Origin: Pontiellaceae bacterium B12227
GTDB lineage: Bacteria > Verrucomicrobiota > Kiritimatiellia > Kiritimatiellales > Pontiellaceae
Direction: 5' to 3'
DNA length: 64,000 nt
NCBI GenBank assembly: GCA_029432775.1
Contig: JAROAZ010000013.1
Coordinates: 1 to 64,000 of the forward strand
The notes beneath the pieces were generated by a model that was not told the origin of the DNA, made no database searches, and saw only the letters and a program-made list of their open reading frames with translations. The translations under genes and the position numbers were made by a program. Of the stretch, positions 53,031 through 61,600 are shown one piece after another (the first letter of the stretch is position 1; each line of letters starts with the position of its first letter).

Positions 53031-54566
53031 ATGCAAAGTTATCTAAGTCTCACGATTGCCACCGTTGCTCTATCCACTCTCGTTAGCCACGCGAAGAACC
53101 GCGCTCCCAGGTTTGAGGCGGACATGGAGTCGCTCCGGCAATACGAATGCCCCGAGTGGTTCCTGGATGCCAAGTTCGGTATCTGGGCACACTGGGGACC
53201 GCAATCGGTACCCATGCATGGCGACTGGTATGCCCGGGCGATGTATGAGCAGCATTCCAAAGGCAAACGCGCCGACACCTACGACTTCCATTGTAAGACC
53301 TACGGCCACCCCTCTGAGTTCGGATTTAAAGACATCATCCCGCTCTGGAAAGCGGAGAAGTTCGATCCCGATGCGCTGATGAAACGGTATAAGGCCGCCG
53401 GCGCAAAATATTTTGTCAGCATGGGGGTGCACCACGATAACTTCGATTTGTGGGATTCAAAATTCAACCGATGGAACGCAGTTGATATGGGCCCGAAGCG
53501 CGACATCGTGGCCGCCTGGCAGCAGGCTGCGGAAAAAGAAGGGTTGAAGTTCGGCGTATCGGAACACCTCTCCGCCAGCTACGACTGGTTCCAGGTCGCG
53601 CATGGAGCCGATAAAGACGGGCCCAAGGCCGGCGTTCCTTACGATGGAGCTGATTCTAAAAACTGGGATCTCTATCACGCTCCCAGCACGGCCAAGCGCC
53701 AGTGGGTCAGCACCAACGGCCAGTTTGCCCAGCTGTGGTTTGCCCGCATGACCGACCTGCTCGAAAACTATCAACCCGACCTGCTCTATTCCGATGCCGC
53801 CCTCCCGTTCGGCCACTATGGCGAACAGATGCTTGCCAACTATTACAATGCCGACCTGAAAAAAAACAGAGGCAGGCTGGAAGCCGTTTATCTGGCGAAG
53901 CCCGCCCGGCATAATAAAGGTTGGGAAACCTTCGATGGCGAAACCTGTGTGGAAGATCGCGAGCGCGGCGGACTGGCCGACATCAGCCCCCACCCCTGGC
54001 AGACCGATACCTCTATCGGCGACTGGTTCTACAATGAGCACTGGAAGAACGAAGATACGGGCACCATGTATCGCTCGCCTTTCTGGGTGCTCAGCACGCT
54101 GGTGGATGTAGTCAGCAAAAACGGGAACATGTTACTAAACGTACTCCAGCGCCCCGACGGCAGCATCGACCCGGAAGTCGTCGATCTGCTTGATACACTG
54201 GCGCAGTGGATGGATGTGAACGGCGAAGCCATCTTTGAAACCCGTCCGTGGATCAAGTTCGGCGAAGGCCCGCAGAAGCGCGAAGGCGCCGCCGACTGGA
54301 AAGAGGATTTTGAATACACCCCAAAGGATATTCGCTATACCCGCAACAAAAAGAACTCGGTGCTCTACGCCATCCCGATGGGCATGCCCACCGAAAACAT
54401 CGAACTGAAAGAAGTCGTCAACTCCAGTCGTGAAGTTAAGTCCGTCAAACTGCTTGGCTCAAAAGAAAAAATAATCTGGACGCAGACGGATGATGCGTTG
54501 ATCATCACTAAACCGGACCTCTCGGAGAGTAACGTTCTGCCGGTCTTCAGAATCAAGTGGAAATAA
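53031..54566 (+). CDS. secreted GH29 alpha-L-fucosidase, divergent member
   Basis: Exported 511-residue GH29-type protein. The ATG at 53031, after AAAAAGG, is preferred to the TTG at 53007. The signal peptide (SLTIATVALSTLVSHA) is followed by WFLDAKFGIWAHWGPQSVP, the usual start of the barrel, then AKYFVSMGVHHDNFDLWDS and LKFGVSEHLSASYDWF. The nucleophile is Asp255 in PDLLYSDAALPFG. NGNMLLNVLQRPDGS closes the barrel. It shares only family features with the tandem pair at 44235/45762, so it arose separately. It follows three sulfatases on the same strand, suggesting joint removal of sulfate and fucose from one glycan, for example fucoidan-like; this is inferred. No palindrome inside. Confidence 0.88.
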   Translation: MQSYLSLTIATVALSTLVSHAKNRAPRFEADMESLRQYECPEWFLDAKFGIWAHWGPQSVPMHGDWYARAMYEQHSKGKRADTYDFHCKTYGHPSEFGFKDIIPLWKAEKFDPDALMKRYKAAGAKYFVSMGVHHDNFDLWDSKFNRWNAVDMGPKRDIVAAWQQAAEKEGLKFGVSEHLSASYDWFQVAHGADKDGPKAGVPYDGADSKNWDLYHAPSTAKRQWVSTNGQFAQLWFARMTDLLENYQPDLLYSDAALPFGHYGEQMLANYYNADLKKNRGRLEAVYLAKPARHNKGWETFDGETCVEDRERGGLADISPHPWQTDTSIGDWFYNEHWKNEDTGTMYRSPFWVLSTLVDVVSKNGNMLLNVLQRPDGSIDPEVVDLLDTLAQWMDVNGEAIFETRPWIKFGEGPQKREGAADWKEDFEYTPKDIRYTRNKKNSVLYAIPMGMPTENIELKEVVNSSREVKSVKLLGSKEKIIWTQTDDALIITKPDLSESNVLPVFRIKWK

Positions 54567-54596
54567 TCTATCACCAGAAATAAAACAGACACCGCC

Positions 54597-56081
54597 ATGA
54601 ACATTCCAAGAATTGGAAAACAGAAGGCACTCATCCCGCTCACCCTGCTGTGCGGCGTTGCCATCGCACAGACCGGCACCACGCTACCGGATGCCTTCAA
54701 CACCAATGCACTGCAGTGGGTTGCCGATCTCGGCTCTCACCAATACACCATCCCGCTCATTGACAACGGCCGGCTTTTTATCGGCATCAACGACCATGGT
54801 ATTGAACACCCTGCCGTCAAAGCTTCCGGCGGCGGTATCCTGATGTGTCTCGATGCCATAACCGGGACCCCGGAATGGCAACTGCCTATCCCCCGCTACG
54901 AAGAAGGCGACATTGCACCTTCACACTATAACCGGTGGAAATGTGGCGTCTGCTCGCGGCCTGCGATTGACGACCGGCATCTCTACATCGTCGGACCACG
55001 CGGCGACGTTCTCTGTATCGACCGCAACGGACAGGCTGACGGCAATAACGGCCCCTTTAAAAACGAAGCCGAATACATGGAGGTTCCGGGATATGCGTTG
55101 CAGAAAAGCGACGGCGACATCATTTGGAAATATAACTTCGTCGAACAAAACAACGTTGTACCGCACGATGTCTGCGGTAGCTCTCCGCTCCTGATCGGCG
55201 ATTATCTCTATGCCTGCACCTCCAACGGTCAGGACAACAAGCATCGCTACATCGTCAACCCCGAAGCCCCGGCTCTCATCGCGCTTCATAAGACGACTGG
55301 CCGACTTGCGGCTACGGAACAGGAAGGGATCAGCGAGCGTACTTTCCATTGCAACTGGTCCTCGCCCGTGGAAGCCCGCATCAACAATAAGCCGGTGGTC
55401 CTCTTTGGCGGCGGCGACGGTATTCTCTATGCCTTTGAAGCCCTTTCGGTCATGCCCGACAACCCGGCAAAGCTCAGAAAAGTCTGGCAATACGACTGCT
55501 GCCCCGCACGCTATCGTTTGAAGGACGGCCAGCCCGCCATCTATTCCAAGCACAGCCGCCGCACCCCCGCAGGCCCCAGCGAAATCATCGCCATTCCCAA
55601 AGTCGTCGGCAACCGCGTCTACGTGGCCATCGGTCAAAGCCCCAACCACGGACCGGGACAGGGTTTGCTTACCTGCCTTGACGTTTCAACCGGAAACAAA
55701 ATCTGGGAATCCGCCGAAGTTGATCGCACCACGGCTATGCCGGCCATCCACAACGGTCTTCTTTTCATCAGTGACTATTCCGGAAAGCTCAGTTGCCTCG
55801 ATGCTGAAACTGGTCAACTTCATTGGCAGCATGACATGGAGTCCGGTTCATGGCATGCCTCCCCCATTGTTGCCGACGGCCGGGTATACATCAGCACCGA
55901 AAAGCGCGTTCTATGGATTCTCGCCGCTGAAAAGGAAAAACGGGTGCTTAACCGTTCCCGCGTAAAATCACCGACCATCACTCCGCTGGTCGAAAACGGG
56001 GTATTCTATCTCCCCACTCAAAAAAGGCTGTATGCTCTCAAAGCACCTTGGCTGAACACCCCGATGGAGAATCAACGATGA
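54597..56081 (+). CDS. secreted PQQ-like beta-propeller protein
   Basis: Exported 494-residue protein built from PQQ/BamB-type propeller repeats: ALQWVADLGSHQYTIPLIDNG, LMCLDAITGTPEWQLPI, YALQKSDGDIIWKYNF, LTCLDVSTGNKIWESAEVD and LSCLDAETGQLHWQHDM. The family covers assembly factors, dehydrogenase-like proteins and surface scaffolds, and no PQQ ligand set can be confirmed by eye. The signal peptide starts with MNIPRIGKQKALIPLTLLC; its basic region (IPRIGK) is encoded by a full dispersed palindrome 6 bp after the ATG. The stop overlaps the next start (ATGA), so it is translationally coupled to an esterase. Role unknown. Confidence 0.82.
   Translation: MNIPRIGKQKALIPLTLLCGVAIAQTGTTLPDAFNTNALQWVADLGSHQYTIPLIDNGRLFIGINDHGIEHPAVKASGGGILMCLDAITGTPEWQLPIPRYEEGDIAPSHYNRWKCGVCSRPAIDDRHLYIVGPRGDVLCIDRNGQADGNNGPFKNEAEYMEVPGYALQKSDGDIIWKYNFVEQNNVVPHDVCGSSPLLIGDYLYACTSNGQDNKHRYIVNPEAPALIALHKTTGRLAATEQEGISERTFHCNWSSPVEARINNKPVVLFGGGDGILYAFEALSVMPDNPAKLRKVWQYDCCPARYRLKDGQPAIYSKHSRRTPAGPSEIIAIPKVVGNRVYVAIGQSPNHGPGQGLLTCLDVSTGNKIWESAEVDRTTAMPAIHNGLLFISDYSGKLSCLDAETGQLHWQHDMESGSWHASPIVADGRVYISTEKRVLWILAAEKEKRVLNRSRVKSPTITPLVENGVFYLPTQKRLYALKAPWLNTPMENQR
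54603..54619. repeat. dispersed palindrome in a signal peptide
   Basis: ATTCCAAGAATTGGAAA, 6 bp after the ATG of the PQQ-like propeller gene; reads PRIGK, the basic start of the signal peptide. Confidence 0.9.
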
Positions 56082-56947
56082 AAGCTGGTTTCACTTTTTT
56101 CATTCTACTGGCAGCCAGCCAACTATTCGCTTCCAAACCGATTCATATTGTCTTTCTCGCCGGCCAATCCAATATGGCAGGGAGCGGCAGTTACATGGCC
56201 CTCTCTGAAGCCGATCAGGCACGCGCCATGGCGGCATCCTCGCGGGTTTGGTTGAGCCGCAAAGGAGGTCCCGCACTTCCGCTGTCTTACGAAACCTCCC
56301 AATATCAATTGGAAAAGCGCGGCTTTGCTGAAATCTTCGGTCCGGAGCTGTTCATCGGCATCACGCTGGCCGAAGCCAACCCGGAACAGGAATACCTGCT
56401 CATCAAATACACGCAGGGTGGTACGGCGCTTTACGGAGCCTGGAATCCGGAATGGTCCGCGGAAAAAGCGGATGCGGTTGAGACCAAGGCCTTCAAGAAA
56501 ACACTGAAGCTCTACAGCCTGCATCACGCCGCGATCCACAAAGAGCTGAATCGACTCAAAGCCGAAGGTCGCGAATACCGGATCGTCGGCATGGCCTGGA
56601 TGCAGGGAGAAAATGATGCGGCTCAGGAAATCTCTGCACGCAGTTATGAAGCAAATCTCAAAAAGCTGATTCAGGGCTACCGCACTGAGTTCCAAACATT
56701 GGATATGCCGTTTGTTGCCGGACAGATTAACTCCAACTACGGCGCTTTTCCGGAAGGCCCGGCGATGGTGCGCAAGGCCTTTATAGATGTGGATGAGGCC
56801 GATGAAAATACCGGGGTCATTCAAACCAACCCCCACGCGCCCTGGACGGACTATCCCAAACACGACGATCAGGTTCATTATAATCACGAAGGGCTCAAAC
56901 GCCTGGGAACCGATATGGGCAATGTACTTCTGGAGCTGATGAAATGA
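56078..56947 (+). CDS. sialate O-acetylesterase-like secreted SGNH esterase
   Basis: Exported 289-residue esterase of the DUF303/SASA (sialate O-acetylesterase-like, SGNH-type) family, which removes acetyl groups from glycans. ATG at 56078 overlaps the preceding TGA. Signal peptide, then the catalytic block IHIVFLAGQSNMAGSG with the nucleophile serine in GQSNM. VGMAWMQGENDA gives the conserved Gly/Asn region, and a late DDQVHYNHEGLKRLG has the Asp-x-x-His pair that completes the triad. The length fits a single-domain member. It is coupled at both ends (ATGA overlaps) with the propeller gene before and the lectin-fold gene after, so the three probably act together on acetylated polysaccharide. 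Confidence 0.9.
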   Translation: MKAGFTFFILLAASQLFASKPIHIVFLAGQSNMAGSGSYMALSEADQARAMAASSRVWLSRKGGPALPLSYETSQYQLEKRGFAEIFGPELFIGITLAEANPEQEYLLIKYTQGGTALYGAWNPEWSAEKADAVETKAFKKTLKLYSLHHAAIHKELNRLKAEGREYRIVGMAWMQGENDAAQEISARSYEANLKKLIQGYRTEFQTLDMPFVAGQINSNYGAFPEGPAMVRKAFIDVDEADENTGVIQTNPHAPWTDYPKHDDQVHYNHEGLKRLGTDMGNVLLELMK

Positions 56948-57648
56948 AAACGGCTATAGCGCTTTTTGTGACCACATCCACCCTCCTTGCCGCCAGCCCG
57001 GGAACATTGATTTTTTCAGATGACTTCAATCGTGCCGAATCGCAGGAAATCAAGGAAGAGATCGGCAACGGGTGGTACACCGCCAGCGAGACCCGGGCGA
57101 AAGGAAACAAGCAGGTCGATCTGCGTGACGGGGCGATGCACATCTACATCCATGAGGTCGCCGACCATGCCGTCTCGGTCAAACAGGATCTGGAACCGTT
57201 TAAAAACGGAACCGTTGCACTTCGATTTATGCTGGAGAACCCCGAAGACAGCCTCGGCCTGAACTTTGCCGACCTGAAATACAAACCCGTTCACGCCGGG
57301 CATATCTGCATGGTCCGGATCAGCACAAAGGATATTCAGATTTCCGACCTGAAAACCGGAAAAATGGACAAGGTTCTTCAGACGGCCCGCAAAGCCAAAC
57401 AGCTGACCCCGGAGCAACAAAAGCTACTGAAGTCCAAAGAGCAAAAAGTGCCGCACCAACTCGATACCGGAACGTGGTACGACTTGCGGATAACCATTCT
57501 GGACGAAACCATGACCATTGCAATTAATGGGAAAGAGACCGCCTCCTTTTCATCCGAAGGCATCGGCCATCCCACCAAACGAACACTGCGCCTTTCCGTT
57601 CCGAAACAAGCCGTTGTGGACGATCTGACAATTTGTAGCTTGCCTTAA
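56944..57648 (+). CDS. secreted lectin-fold (LamG/DUF1080-like) protein
   Basis: Exported 234-residue protein whose ATG overlaps the TGA of the esterase gene. Signal peptide (ALFVTTSTLLAASPG), then a concanavalin-like beta-sandwich that starts TLIFSDDFNRAES. It includes GTVALRFMLENP and ends WYDLRITILDETMTIAINGKE and VDDLTICSLP. An inserted helical, charged stretch (MDKVLQTARKAKQLTPEQQKL, about 139-159) interrupts the sandwich. The layout is like DUF1080 or LamG domains, which bind or, in some cases, hydrolyse sugars; a catalytic role is not shown. It is last in the + strand run and convergent with the propeller gene ending at 57697. Confidence 0.7.
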   Translation: MKTAIALFVTTSTLLAASPGTLIFSDDFNRAESQEIKEEIGNGWYTASETRAKGNKQVDLRDGAMHIYIHEVADHAVSVKQDLEPFKNGTVALRFMLENPEDSLGLNFADLKYKPVHAGHICMVRISTKDIQISDLKTGKMDKVLQTARKAKQLTPEQQKLLKSKEQKVPHQLDTGTWYDLRITILDETMTIAINGKETASFSSEGIGHPTKRTLRLSVPKQAVVDDLTICSLP

Positions 57649-57696
57649 TCGATCCCCCGTCAAACGCGTCTTGCGGAGTACCGTTCTATGTTTTCT

Positions 57697-58626
57697 TTAC
57701 GGCGCGAGGCGTAGTGATGCCACCTTGTTGATTTCCGGCAAAGTGATGCCGCTGAGAACTTCTTTGCTGCGATTGACAACCATGATATCGGGCCATGCTG
57801 CATTGGCGTGATAGAAGGCAAAAGCAACAGTACCGTTTTCCAACTCAACCAGTCCGGTCACATGCCCCTTGCCTTTTCCGGTAAGCCTGCCGTCTTCCAA
57901 TGGTTGGAAACTCCAGACCGGATTTCCTCCCTCATCGAACTCTTCAACCTTCAGGAGCGATCCGATCAACGTGTTTCCGCTCTTCAGGCGAATGGCGGAA
58001 ACCGGCTGGGTGAACAACCCGAAGTCCTTCAGGATTTTCCCATCATTGGAAACTTCATGCACGGTTCCGTCGGCGGTCATAGGGGCGAGATAGGTTCCCT
58101 GCGGGGTTTTGCGACAAAAGCGGAACTGTCCGTGTTTACGACGGTCCTTCGGCGACAGCTGAATGGTCGTAAGCGTCTCTCCTCCAGCATCAACCTCCAG
58201 CAGCTTTCCCGGCCCTTCGTTGCCGATCAGAAAGCGCCCGTTGCCCAGAAACTGCGCCACCGGATTCTGGCAGCCTTCCGGCACATCGTAGCGCCATAGC
58301 AGTTTCCCATCATTGGAAATCATTTTGGCGCCGGGAATCTCGCTGCAGAAAATATTCCCCTCGGCATCCACATCAAAATCCTGCGGATGGCGGATGTCCG
58401 AATACGTCCAAAGGATCTTACCGGACGAATCGACCTTGTGAATTCCATCCGGCTTGTGGCTCGTGAACAGGAAGTGCTTTTCCGCGAAACAAACACCTGC
58501 CATGACCGAAACTATAGCCAGCGCATGCGTAATAGACAGCCACGAAGAGGCACAAGAAACACAAAGACCGGAACTGGTGGCTTTTCGTGCCTTTTGTGCC
58601 TCTTTGTGGCAATTAGTCGGCCGCAT
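57697..58626 (-). CDS. secreted beta-propeller protein with repeat-derived signal peptide
   Basis: Exported protein of about 309 residues with NHL/PQQ-like propeller repeats: FLFTSHKPDGIHKVDSSGKI, NIFCSEIPGAKMISNDGKL and PVWSFQPLEDGRLTGKG. The ATG at 58626 overlaps the TGA of the upstream gene (TGATG) and has a strong GGAGG six bases before, so this start is well supported. The first about 30 residues (MRPTNCHKEAQKARKA onward) are encoded by an inverted repeat at 58539-58610, and a hydrophobic core ALAIVSVMAGVCFA follows before AEK. The repeat therefore supplies the basic part of the signal peptide in frame. It is last in the IclR-cytochrome-propeller operon. Function unknown; possibly a partner of the triheme protein. 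Confidence 0.8.
   Translation of the reverse strand: MRPTNCHKEAQKARKATSSGLCVSCASSWLSITHALAIVSVMAGVCFAEKHFLFTSHKPDGIHKVDSSGKILWTYSDIRHPQDFDVDAEGNIFCSEIPGAKMISNDGKLLWRYDVPEGCQNPVAQFLGNGRFLIGNEGPGKLLEVDAGGETLTTIQLSPKDRRKHGQFRFCRKTPQGTYLAPMTADGTVHEVSNDGKILKDFGLFTQPVSAIRLKSGNTLIGSLLKVEEFDEGGNPVWSFQPLEDGRLTGKGKGHVTGLVELENGTVAFAFYHANAAWPDIMVVNRSKEVLSGITLPEINKVASLRLAP
57894..57910. repeat. dispersed palindrome, coding copy
   Basis: CTTCCAATGGTTGGAAA in the propeller gene at 57697; reads FQPLE on the coding strand. Confidence 0.9.
58539..58610. repeat. inverted repeat (arms about 28-30 bp) inside a coding start
   Basis: Left arm 58539-58566 begins GCCACGAAGAGGCACAA and right arm 58581-58610 ends TTGTGCCTCTTTGTGGC. 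About 22 of 28 positions are complementary, with a 14-base loop. Repeats of the form CCACAAAGAGGCACAA are familiar intergenic elements in PVC and other genomes. Here it lies inside the N-terminal codons of the propeller gene. Confidence 0.85.
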
Positions 58627-61600
58627 CACATGCCTCCGCAGTCGGTGTTGCCTGGATTATTCGCTGGGCTGCATTGCGGCATCGGATTCATGAAGGCCTC
58701 TTTGCCCATCATGTCGATGCGCGGATACTGTTCCAACCGATCGCCGCCAAACTGAATCGCCCTGAGTGCTTTCTGATAATCGGGATCGTCCTTACTTCCA
58801 AACACTGGAGAACCATCTTCGTTGGAGCACATGCCTGCTCCGCCGGCGGCTTTTGCCAGCGGGGCCTGCAGGAAGGAACTGTGCGACGGATTCGTCAGGT
58901 TAATCCGGAACTCCGGCCCCAGCTTGTTAACCAGATTCCATTTTCCGGTTCCGAAGCCGTGTGACGTCAGCGCTTTATCGCCCCAGAGATCGCTACGGAC
59001 TTTCATGCGCAGCGGCGGCAGCCACGACTGGTTCAACGCATCACGCTCATGACAGTCGGCGCAACGACGGTCGGAGATTTCCTGCAGATCGCCCTGTGCC
59101 CAGGTAATGTCCTTGCTCTTTGATTCCCAGGCATCGCGGGCACCAATGCCGCGGACAGCCGTGCCCACGGTTGCATAATCGTAAGTGGCATAATACGGCA
59201 CGTTGGCATCGATCCAGCAGTAGACGCGGAACTTTTCATCCCAGCTCAGTTCAGAGCCGCAATGCGTCTTATCCATGAATTCATCAATCCGGCTCACGAT
59301 GGCACCCACCGTCTTCGGCGTGGTTTCATCATGATCCAGCGAGAAAACGGAAAGGTGATCCACAATATCGCGATCGACCAACTGATCGTAAGACTGATTA
59401 TGAAAACGCGTCTTATCGCCGGTCAGGTTGACGCCGCCTTTCGGCAACGGCCCGCTGTGGCACTTGATGCAGTGCTTATCCCAGACCGGCTGTACAACGG
59501 TGCAATAGTCGAGCAGGCCCTGTGTACCCCACCCCTGTTTCTGCGGGACAACCGGCGCTTTTCTGAGCGCGGCCCGTGCTCCGAGGTTCGGCGGGGCAGC
59601 ACCATAGCCAAGCTCCCGTTGTTCGTGACAGCCGACACAGCTGAGGTTTTCGTGCGGCATTACATGAAGGTCGGACCCCATCCGCATCAGGGTTCTGCCG
59701 TCTTCATCCAGCACGTTCAGCGAAACCGATCGCAGCGCCGGCACTTTAAAAAAAGCTGAACCGTCGTCTTCGACCGGGACCAGCCCGATCAGGCGTCGGG
59801 CGTGCACCGTACCGCGACCGATAATAGGCGTGTGCCCCCAGGCCTCGCCGCCGGCCATGCGGCGGCTCTTCTGCACCTGTTCCATCACAGCAATATATTT
59901 TGCTTCGCCCCGCTTCACGTATTCCGAAATTCCAAGATAAACATCCTGCAGCATCATGGTGGCGGTCATGTCCGCCCCGGCATCGGTGCGGTTCATCTCT
60001 TCAGGGTCGGAATAGTTCCAGGCCACCGGCGGAACTTTGTCGGCGATCACCGGCGGGCGTTTTCGCGGCTGAACAACCCACGGGTTGTAGCAGGAGAGAT
60101 GATCCCCGGCTTCATAGATGATTTTTTCATTTCCGTAAGCATCGAGGTAGAGCAGCTTCAGCGGGGTGTACTTATCGTACGGCCGCTTGATTTTCCAGTT
60201 CCCGGGCTCCGGGCTCACCCACTCCGGCCGATGCTTTTCTCCGCCGTACGATACCAGGAACTGCTTCTCATTCAGCGCGAAAGGCGTGCGGTAGCCATCG
60301 GCATAGGTCTTATCTCCATACACCGGGGTTTCGCGGGTAATCCAACGATAGCCGGCACCGCGCGGTGCTTCGGGCCCGTTACCATTCCAGACCAGACCAA
60401 TCATGCCGGCATGGTGATTATGGTGTGGCCCGAAGACCGATAGAATTTCCGGACGGTCCGGAATCGGCTGCGCCCACCAGAAACCGCCCGGATCTTCAAT
60501 GGTATTGCCGAAGACCAGCTGCAGGTTCGTGCCGTCCGGATTCACTGTCCAAAGGCCGTGACGCGCAAAGACGTTTTTCTCAACCCCATAATCCCAGCGA
60601 GTGAACATAATGCGCCCATCATTGGTTACGCGCGGCGAATGGTCGCTATCGATATTCGCCGAGAGCAGGCGGACGTCCGAGCCATCGCGCGCCATACTGT
60701 AAAGCAGACCGGCATGCTTCCCCTGGCATTCCACCCAGGTATTCGCGCGGGTTGAAATAAAGGCCAGGCGCCCGTTCGGCAGTTCAATCGGGCTGATGTC
60801 GGCCGTGTTCCCGTCGGTGATCTGCTTCAGGCCCGTTCCATCCACTCCGACTTCATAGATGTTCCAGCCATACGCAATATTCTTTTTCTTTGCCGAGAAA
60901 AAGATCGTTTGGCCATCAAAAGACAGGCTCATATCGTTAATACGCATTTCGGGTTCGGAAAAGATCACCTTCGGTTCGGCATCCGGCATCGATGGATCCA
61001 GCATACAGATAGCTGCGGGAAGCGATCCATAAGTTGCATAAGGCGCAATGGCATTCTGATCGTGCAACGGCTTTTTGATGAAAAGAATCGGCGACAGTTT
61101 TTGAATTTCTTTCTCCAGAAAAGTATCGATTTCCTGCTTCATAGCCGGCGCGTCTAAAGCGTTACCGCTGGCAAGAGCCTGTTCGGTCTTTTTCTGCAGC
61201 TCTTTGAGTTTACGGTCATATTGATCCGCCGCCGGCGTTGCCTTAAAGGACTCCAGTGTTTTTTCAATATCATAGTCGGCCGGTGAATACATTGGAATCG
61301 GCTCAGCCTTGAATTTAAACCGCGCCAGATAATCAGCAGCCGTTAATTGGTCGACCGCATTGATATCGCAATAGAACGGGTCCTTGATCCGGTGCATTCC
61401 TTTTACAGCAAAGGCGAACCCGTGTTCCGCCCAGCGGCTCACATTCTTAATCAGGAGATGATTCGTTCCTTTTTTCAGCCTGAGCGGTCGCATGTCCACC
61501 TTCTTATAGCGGCAGCCGGCGTACATCCAATCATACGTGAAGACATTTTCTCCATTGAGCCAGACCTTGTAGCAATCCTGAAAACGTAGGCCGATGCTGA

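Noticed and set aside
58036..58319. Two TTTCCCATCATTGGAAA sequences in the propeller gene at 57697
   Set aside because: Both encode SNDGK repeats of the propeller and differ from the core at one base; they are better explained by protein repeats.
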